A DNA stretch of 64,000 nt from Nymphaea colorata (Eukaryota > Streptophyta > Magnoliopsida > Nymphaeales > Nymphaeaceae): NCBI RefSeq assembly GCF_008831285.2, contig NC_045142.1, positions 4,471,501-4,535,500 of the forward strand. Reading direction: 5' to 3'. Shown here one piece after another: positions 61,746 to 64,000 of this stretch. How positions within the stretch are numbered: the first letter of the stretch is position 1; each line of letters starts with the position of its first letter. A program made the position numbers and the translations under genes. The notes beneath the pieces are model-generated. The model was not told where the DNA came from and did no database searches. It saw only the letters and a list, made by a program, of their open reading frames with translations.

Positions 61746-62119
61746 TAGGGCTGTACACAAGCCCAGTCGAGCTCGAGCATGTTAAGCTTGACCTGACTTG
61801 ACACATATATCGCTCAGTTTGAGCTCGAGTCGTGTTGTACAAGCTCACCTCAAGCTCGACTCATTTAAGCTCATTTACCAACTCCCCATTTGGCTTGATA
61901 TATTTTCTTCGTTTTAAGTTTGAAAATTGGAAAAAAATACGTGTATTAAAGGTGCTTACTCGAGTTAAATCGAATTGAGTTCTTGTAACTCAAATCGCCT
62001 CGTTTATCGGCTCGAGTTTTCAGTTAAGCTCAAGTTCAACTCTTTTACAAACAAGCAAAGTTTAACCGAGTGAATTCGAGTCGAGCTTGAGTTAGCTCGA
62101 CTTATTGTACCTAGCCCTA
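61746..62119. mobile_element. hAT-type MITE with perfect 8-bp target duplication
   Basis: A 374-bp element starts TAGGGCTGTACA and ends TGTACCTAGCCCTA (other strand: TAGGGCTAGGTACA). It is flanked on both sides by GCTGCACC (61738-61745 and 62120-62127). Subterminal GAGCTCGAG/CTCGAGTCGAGC motifs are repeated in both orientations. It has no coding frame. TIR form and 8-bp duplication indicate the hAT superfamily. Confidence 0.92.
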
Positions 62120-62127
62120 GCTGCACC

Positions 62128-64000
62128 GTCACCAAGTTGATAGCCATGCGAGCCCAGCCCACTGGTTTGACACGAGGAACTTTTACCGTAACTTAGCAAG
62201 CCTCACAAGGGCCAACTCCTTTGGGCCTTCAGAAAGGCAATGAATACTTTTGACATCCACTAATCCTGGCTTTTCTTTTTACCGTTAGACTGAGAGTTGC
62301 AATGCCTATTCACTAAAGCATGATCCTGATCTTACGTAAACAGAAAAAGGAATCCGACATATCCTTGTGGTTACAAAGCAGGAATCCATGCAGAGCGCAA
62401 AAAGTAACTCTCAGAAAAAAAAGTAAACAGCAGAACCCAGAATAACAGGATCTCTGCTTTCACGTTTTACTTTTGCATTTTCTACTGGTTTCAACTGCAC
62501 CATCAAAGGCCTATTGCAGGACAACTCAAAGCTACCATCATTTCTATACTCTGCAGTCAGAAACCCAATATTGTCTCTACTTGGGGCCATTTCAGCAAAA
62601 TCTGAGTTTGCTTTCGCTTTGGGAAGTCAGAAACCCAATATTGTCTCTACTTGGGATCATTTCAGCACTGTATTACAGGTAATGCAGCGATCGTAGATAA
62701 GCTAAATAAATGAGTTGATGGGTTTCGCATCTTGAAGGGCCTAGGAGAGCAAGACCTAGAAACTAAGCCCCATTGTATTCCTTTGCAAGGACTAGTTAAA
62801 AGCAATGAGAAGACAAGTCAAAATGGCTTCTTTTGTCTCCTTGGACAATTGACAGTACAAGAAAAGGAAGACCCCAGTGGAGATTGAATTTCCATCGCAA
62901 TTTGGGGTTCACATCTTCATCCTCCTTGCTTTAAATATACATGGAAAGCGAGGAATGTGAAGTTAACACATCTCACTCACTCCTAGTTCATGTTTACATG
63001 GAAACAGAACAGTAATACAGAAGAAAAGGTGCTTCTTTAAATGGGGAAACCATGACGCAGCTTTATAATGACCGACCTTATTTTATTATCAAGGCATATA
63101 GGGAGCAAGCACTGGCTCCTAAAATGCTCTCATTTCTTCACTTCTCAAGTTAATCAAGCATGGGCTTTCCAGCTACCGAGTGGTCACACCAGTCTCACTG
63201 AGAAGGAAGAAAATATCGTGAGATATAAAAAGAAAGTTCAAATTTCAATTTAATGCAATGACGTCTTGTCATTATGTTATTCCGATTTTTTTCAACTAAT
63301 CTCTTAGGTAGTGTTCGATCCGAGGCTACATTAAAAAGGTTGCATTGTAAGTTCCTCATTTGTTTAAATTGATGATCTTAGTAGTGTGGATTTTAAACCT
63401 ATGTTTCATATATAAAACGATGGATCCACGTAGATCACGTGAGATCTACGGTGAAACAAACACACCCTACTGGAAATGCTATGATTAAATGGACAGTATG
63501 TAATAGCATTAGGGACTGAAGTGTTTGGTTATCATTCGAAACTGTCATTGTCTTGATACTAAACTTGGGCCAACTACAAGGCTTGACATAATTTTAGATT
63601 CAAATATGACCAATCCAATCTGTTACCAGATCAAAGGAAACAGCCAAAAGTACAGATTTCGATGAAAAACACGTGAAAGAAGTTAGATTAGCCCCAATTA
63701 TGAACTTAATATTTTATCTGATTCGAACCTGGATCGGCTTATGAAATTATTGCTTCCAATACGGCCATTCACTAAAATTAAAAAAAATACTATTATATCG
63801 ACCATGCCTACCCCGAATACCGCCATATATCTATGACCCACTCATCCCCTTCGCCATTACTCGTGCATTTCGCGTGCATAACTTGAAGGCCGAGACAAAC
63901 AAGACAGTACAAGTGGTACGTTTTATAAACGTGTACCTTGTTGAACAATAATTGTATCGTCGTATCTAACCTAATTATCCGTTGTCATTAATATATACAA
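62128..64000. other. Intergenic to window end
   Basis: Contains a spaced direct repeat (62555-62667) and a possible small MITE at about 63306-63470 whose ends (TAGGTAGTGTTCG and, on the other strand, TAGGGTGTGTTTG) resemble each other, with internal GGATCCACGTAGATC-type motifs. No gene supported. Confidence 0.4.
62555..62667. repeat. Spaced direct repeat, 70-bp period
   Basis: AGTCAGAAACCCAATATTG followed by TCTCTACTTGGG and CATTTCAGCA occurs at 62555 and again at 62625, about 43 bp each with two or three differences and 27 bp between. Confidence 0.9.

Overview
This window is nuclear DNA from a flowering plant. The evidence is intron-rich genes with GT-AG junctions, plant-specific families (an ITN1-type ankyrin/PGG membrane protein, a MAKR-type kinase regulator), plant Copia retrotransposons primed by initiator tRNA-Met, hAT-type elements with 8-bp target duplications, and abundant TA/GA microsatellites in an AT-rich background. 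I cannot place the species from sequence alone. All reading was by eye, with no database search; exon limits come from splice sites, reading phase and family knowledge.

Layout. 1-499 is the end of a 39-bp satellite array. 500-11,300 is gene-poor: decayed hAT-like repeats, a perfect 63-bp duplication next to a possible SINE, and one clear tRNA-Gly(UCC) gene (9486-9557). 11,800-17,336 holds a complete three-exon ITN1-like gene (569 aa). 20,132-42,964 is one nine-exon Nudix hydrolase gene, NUDT9-like (305 aa), spread over 22.8 kb because transposons filled two introns. Intron 4 carries a three-LTR tandem Copia array (24,537-30,861). Intron 6 carries a nearly intact Copia element (34,757-40,098), itself inserted into a decayed antisense hAT transposase. 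44,581-49,270 holds a five-exon IBA57 gene (416 aa). 49,271-58,360 is intergenic, with repeats, a hAT MITE with a perfect 8-bp target duplication and a block of microsatellites. 58,361-59,434 is a single-exon MAKR-like gene on the minus strand (357 aa). The rest is intergenic, with another well-defined hAT-type MITE (61,746-62,119).

Functions. The four protein genes are ordinary housekeeping or signalling genes with no sign of a shared pathway: salt/ROS-linked membrane signalling (ITN1-like), nucleotide-sugar or nucleotide diphosphate hydrolysis (Nudix), mitochondrial Fe-S cluster assembly (IBA57), and receptor-kinase regulation at the plasma membrane (MAKR-like). The most distinctive part is the layered transposon history inside the Nudix gene: an LTR-internal-LTR-internal-LTR array with a single 5-bp target duplication and two apparently identical 3,019-bp units sharing a large deletion and a nonsense codon, and a young Copia element nested in an older hAT gene, with both Copia insertions in the sense orientation of the host gene. 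I found no convincing wholly new biological system.
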